A stretch of DNA of 8,616 nt from Phormidesmis priestleyi (GTDB lineage: Bacteria; Cyanobacteriota; Cyanobacteriia; Phormidesmidales; Phormidesmidaceae): contig QBMP01000060.1 in the NCBI GenBank assembly GCA_003242115.1, forward strand, positions 9,072-17,687, in the 5' to 3' direction. Shown here piece after piece: positions 6,473 through 8,616 of this stretch. The notes beneath the pieces are model-generated. The model had not been told where the DNA came from and searched no databases. It was given only the letters and a program-made list of their open reading frames with translations. Every line of letters starts with the position of its first letter. Within the stretch, counting starts at the first letter, position 1. The position numbers and the translations under genes are program-made.

Positions 6473-7840
6473 ATGTTGGTAGCTACCGATAACGTTCAAG
6501 CCCTTGATGTTCAAACTAAAATCATTGCGTTGATTCAAGCGTTGGCACAAGATTACGACTTAGATGAGCCGATTGAGCCGACGACTGCTTTGGTCGCTGA
6601 CTTAGGCTTTGCTTCTTTAGACTTTGTTCAGCTTGTTGTCGATATTGAAGCCGCCTTTAACCGCAAGCTAGGGTTTCAAGCACTGCTAGTCGAAGCGGGT
6701 AGCTATATAGAAGATATTCAGGTCGGTGCGCTGACCACGTTTGTTCAACAGCAGTTGCATTCCGATCCGGCACAGCAAGTAGCTCCAGGGGATTTGTTCA
6801 AGAAAGCTGAAAAATCTACTAAAGCTGAAAAACCCAAAGAAGCTGAAAGATCTGAAAGATCTGAAAAAGCAGTGAACGCTGATGTTGTCACTCGGTTTCG
6901 CCAAACCATTCGGGCTCGGCAGATTGTCGCCGATGATAGCGGCAAAAATGCTCAGGCTATTTTTGTACTGTGCCCGCCTCGATCGGGCTCTACGCTGTTG
7001 CGAGTAATGCTAGCAGGGCATCCTCAGCTCTTTTCTCCGCCCGAACTTTATTTGCTGATGTACAACGACTTGGCTCAGCGTCGAACGGAGCTAGCGAGGG
7101 AGGCCAATAGTCATCTTCTAGAAGGAACTATCCGCAGCATTGTCGAACTCAAAGGGGTGAGTGTAGAGACCGCCGAGCAGATGATGGCTGACTATGAGCA
7201 GCAGCAGATGAGCACAAAGCAGTTCTATCGGTTGCTGCAGGAATGGATGGGCGATCGCCGCTTGGTCGATAAAACACCTTTGTATCCGCTCGATCCCGGC
7301 ATTCTGTCGCGGGCTGAGACTGACTTTGTGGATCCTTTATATATTCACTTGGTGCGCCATCCCTACGGCACCATTCGCTCTTATGAAGAATCTAAGCTAG
7401 ATCGATTTGTCCCCGCTATGTACGAAAACCCTTTCGAGCGGCGGCAGCTCGCTGAACTGACCTGGCTAGTGAGTCACCAAAACATTACGAACTTTTTGCA
7501 AAAGGTGCCGCAGCAGCGCTGGCTACAGCTTAGCTTTGAAGATCTAGTCAGCCAGCCAGGGACGGCAATTGGCAACCTTTGTGATTTTCTAGGGTTAGCA
7601 GTCGATCCTGTCATGCTAGAGCCTTACACTCACAGCCAGCAGCGGATGCTATCGGGTTCAAGAGATCTTACTCGAATGCCGGGAGACTTGAAGTTTCATT
7701 TACACAAGAGCATTGATGCCGCCGCAGCCTGTCGCTGGCAACAATTTTTCACTGACGATTTTTTAGCAGATATGACTTGGCAGATGGCCGAGTCTTTGGG
7801 CTATAGCGCAGCAGAGGTACATCAACTAGCGGGCTTCTAG
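6473..7840 (+). CDS. Acyl carrier protein - sulfotransferase fusion (PAPS-dependent)
   Basis: 455 residues in two domains. Residues ~10-95 form an acyl carrier protein; the phosphopantetheine site is Ser48 in DLGFASLDFVQLV, where the usual Asp of DSL is Ala. Residues 110-136 are a charged Lys/Glu/Arg linker of hexapeptide repeats. From ~155 there is a sulfotransferase: the 5'-phosphosulfate loop CPPRSGST (167-174) followed by AGHPQLFSPPEL, and the 3'-phosphate site with Arg295 in LVRHPYGTIRS and Ser303 eight residues on, the usual spacing. The C-terminal part has LSFEDLVSQP. It would move sulfate from PAPS to a hydroxyl, plausibly of a chain held on its own ACP. ACP-linked sulfotransferases are known in CurM and cyanobacterial olefin synthases, where a thioesterase follows and sulfation triggers decarboxylation; no thioesterase is present in this protein. 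Soluble and cytoplasmic. Probably cotranscribed with the cupin gene 62 bases downstream. Confidence 0.9.
   Translation: MLVATDNVQALDVQTKIIALIQALAQDYDLDEPIEPTTALVADLGFASLDFVQLVVDIEAAFNRKLGFQALLVEAGSYIEDIQVGALTTFVQQQLHSDPAQQVAPGDLFKKAEKSTKAEKPKEAERSERSEKAVNADVVTRFRQTIRARQIVADDSGKNAQAIFVLCPPRSGSTLLRVMLAGHPQLFSPPELYLLMYNDLAQRRTELAREANSHLLEGTIRSIVELKGVSVETAEQMMADYEQQQMSTKQFYRLLQEWMGDRRLVDKTPLYPLDPGILSRAETDFVDPLYIHLVRHPYGTIRSYEESKLDRFVPAMYENPFERRQLAELTWLVSHQNITNFLQKVPQQRWLQLSFEDLVSQPGTAIGNLCDFLGLAVDPVMLEPYTHSQQRMLSGSRDLTRMPGDLKFHLHKSIDAAAACRWQQFFTDDFLADMTWQMAESLGYSAAEVHQLAGF
6800..6880 (+). repeat. Charged hexapeptide repeats in the ACP-ST linker
   Basis: Within the fusion protein, KAEKST, KAEKPK, EAERSE and RSEKAV (residues 111-134) form four units with an 18-base period. 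At DNA level the first two share AAAGCTGAAAAA. The segment is a likely flexible or helical tether between the two domains, and its length could vary between strains through slippage. Confidence 0.6.
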
Positions 7841-7864
7841 TTTTTGGTCTTTCGTTTTTGGTCT
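7841..7864 (+). repeat. Short direct repeat TTTTTGGTCT x2
   Basis: TTTTTGGTCT at 7841-7850 and 7855-7864, period 14, immediately after the sulfotransferase stop codon. A third, degenerate AGTCTTTATA follows. No hairpin accompanies it, so it is not an obvious terminator. Confidence 0.5.
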
Positions 7865-7878
7865 CTAGTCTTTATAAA

Positions 7879-7895
7879 GTGAAAACTTAATTCAC
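7879..7895 (+). promoter_or_regulatory. Small inverted repeat GTGAA-N7-TTCAC before the bicupin gene
   Basis: Five-base arms end 7 bases before the ATG at 7903, where a ribosome site would be expected; no Shine-Dalgarno sequence is seen. It could be a protein-binding site or chance. Confidence 0.2.
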
Positions 7896-7902
7896 AAGCC
7901 AG

Positions 7903-8616
7903 ATGGAACGTTCTCCAACTATCAGTCCTAGCCTGTTCAGCCGACGAGCCACCTTGATTACGCAGGCGGGAGCCTCGTGGCAACAACGGCAGCAGAGTCA
8001 GCCGCGACAGCCACCGCCGGCAGTCCAAAGCTGGGTGTTTCACTCCGAACGTCAGCAGGCATTTGATCCGCATCAGCCCAGCGGCCTCTTACTGTTGGAT
8101 CGTTCCAAGCAGCTTCAGCTAAAAAGCCCAGGGACCACTCCTTCGCTTCTAGCTGCTTACATCAAGGTGAAAGCTCAAGAATCAATTACTACTTGCTTTC
8201 AGGGCGGCCTAGAATTTTACTTTGTGATTTGCGGAGAGGGGCGCAGTGAGTGGGGCGGCGGGGTGATCGCTTGGCAACCAGGAGATCTGTTCTTTCTGCC
8301 GGGGGGAAGCCGCATTCACCATCAGGCGGCTGACTCAGACGCGCTGGTTTACGCGCTGACCGACGAACCACTCGCTCGATTTTTAGGCTTGCAGGCAGGG
8401 CAAAACAAATTTGAGCCGATTCACTACCTCGCTAAAGATGTGCAAGCGGCTCAAGCAGCCGCGATTGAGCACACCCGCAAGAGCGGGGTCATGCACTTTG
8501 GGCGAAAGCAAGGGCAGGCAGAAGAGTTCGTATACAGCTCTTTTTTGCCGACCTGGAAGTGGATTGTTCCGGGTGAACATCAGCGTCCTCATTGCCATGC
8601 AGCAGTTGCCGTGCAG
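7903..8616 (+). CDS. Two-cupin protein, gentisate-dioxygenase-like (partial at right edge)
   Basis: This frame stays open from the ATG at 7903 to the window end, giving 238 residues without a stop; an in-frame TAA at 7888-7890 makes 7903 the first possible ATG. Residues ~85-155 form a first cupin: GLEFYFVICGEG (102-113), WQPGDLFFLPGGSRIHH (124-140), VYALTDEP. A second cupin begins near 220 with VPGEHQRPHCHAAVAV, where His230 and His232 form an HxH metal pair. In the first cupin the position of the usual HxH reads TCFQ (97-100), so it probably lacks a normal metal site, as in many bicupins where only one barrel is active. Gentisate and 1-hydroxy-2-naphthoate dioxygenases share this layout, but ring cleavage is not shown. 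A non-heme iron dioxygenase or a small-molecule-binding cupin are both possible. The residues ~28-40 are rich in Gln and Pro. Likely cotranscribed with the upstream ACP-sulfotransferase gene. Confidence 0.75.
   Translation, partial: MERSPTISPSLFSRRATLITQAGASWQQRQQSQPRQPPPAVQSWVFHSERQQAFDPHQPSGLLLLDRSKQLQLKSPGTTPSLLAAYIKVKAQESITTCFQGGLEFYFVICGEGRSEWGGGVIAWQPGDLFFLPGGSRIHHQAADSDALVYALTDEPLARFLGLQAGQNKFEPIHYLAKDVQAAQAAAIEHTRKSGVMHFGRKQGQAEEFVYSSFLPTWKWIVPGEHQRPHCHAAVAVQ

Noticed and set aside
6686..6945. Minus-strand frames rich in Phe and Ser opposite the ACP-ST linker
   Set aside because: They are the complement of the Lys/Glu repeat linker, not genes.
7837..8598. Minus-strand frames of 60-78 residues at the right end
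   Set aside because: They lie opposite a continuous two-cupin reading frame with clear motifs.

Overview
The window looks cyanobacterial. The HIP1 octamer GCGATCGC, a cyanobacterial genome signature, occurs six times (starts at 1250, 1935, 2955, 3459, 3823 and 7251), always inside coding sequence. The protein families are also typical of cyanobacterial secondary-lipid and polyketide loci. I cannot name a species.

Layout. Positions 1-4172, minus strand, carry a large modular polyketide / PUFA-type synthase that runs off the left edge. In protein order it has two nitronate-monooxygenase-like TIM barrels, a ketosynthase (KS), then the start of an acyltransferase (AT). As given, the gene is split by a frameshift at about 1539-1570, just before the KS active-site cysteine. 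The two parts fit together if about 17 bases have been lost. Positions 4173-5118 form a long AT-rich divergent intergenic region with several palindromes, a possible 123-bp MITE or IS remnant and one good sigma70-like promoter. Plus-strand genes follow. 5119-6120 encodes a JmjC/Cupin_8-type Fe(II)/2-oxoglutarate enzyme whose metal motif is H-x-A...H instead of H-x-D/E...H. 6473-7840 encodes an acyl carrier protein fused through a charged repeat linker to a PAPS-dependent sulfotransferase. 7903 to the right edge is the first 238 residues of a two-cupin protein of the gentisate-dioxygenase type.

How they may work together (inference). The PKS, a carrier-protein-linked sulfotransferase and an Fe/2OG enzyme with a halogenase-like metal site suggest a locus for a sulfated, possibly halogenated or hydroxylated, polyketide or lipid. 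The sulfotransferase brings its own ACP, so sulfation could take place on a carrier-bound chain. The H-x-A motif is the main lead for unknown chemistry. The KS frameshift raises the question of whether the pathway is intact in this strain or the sequence has an error there.
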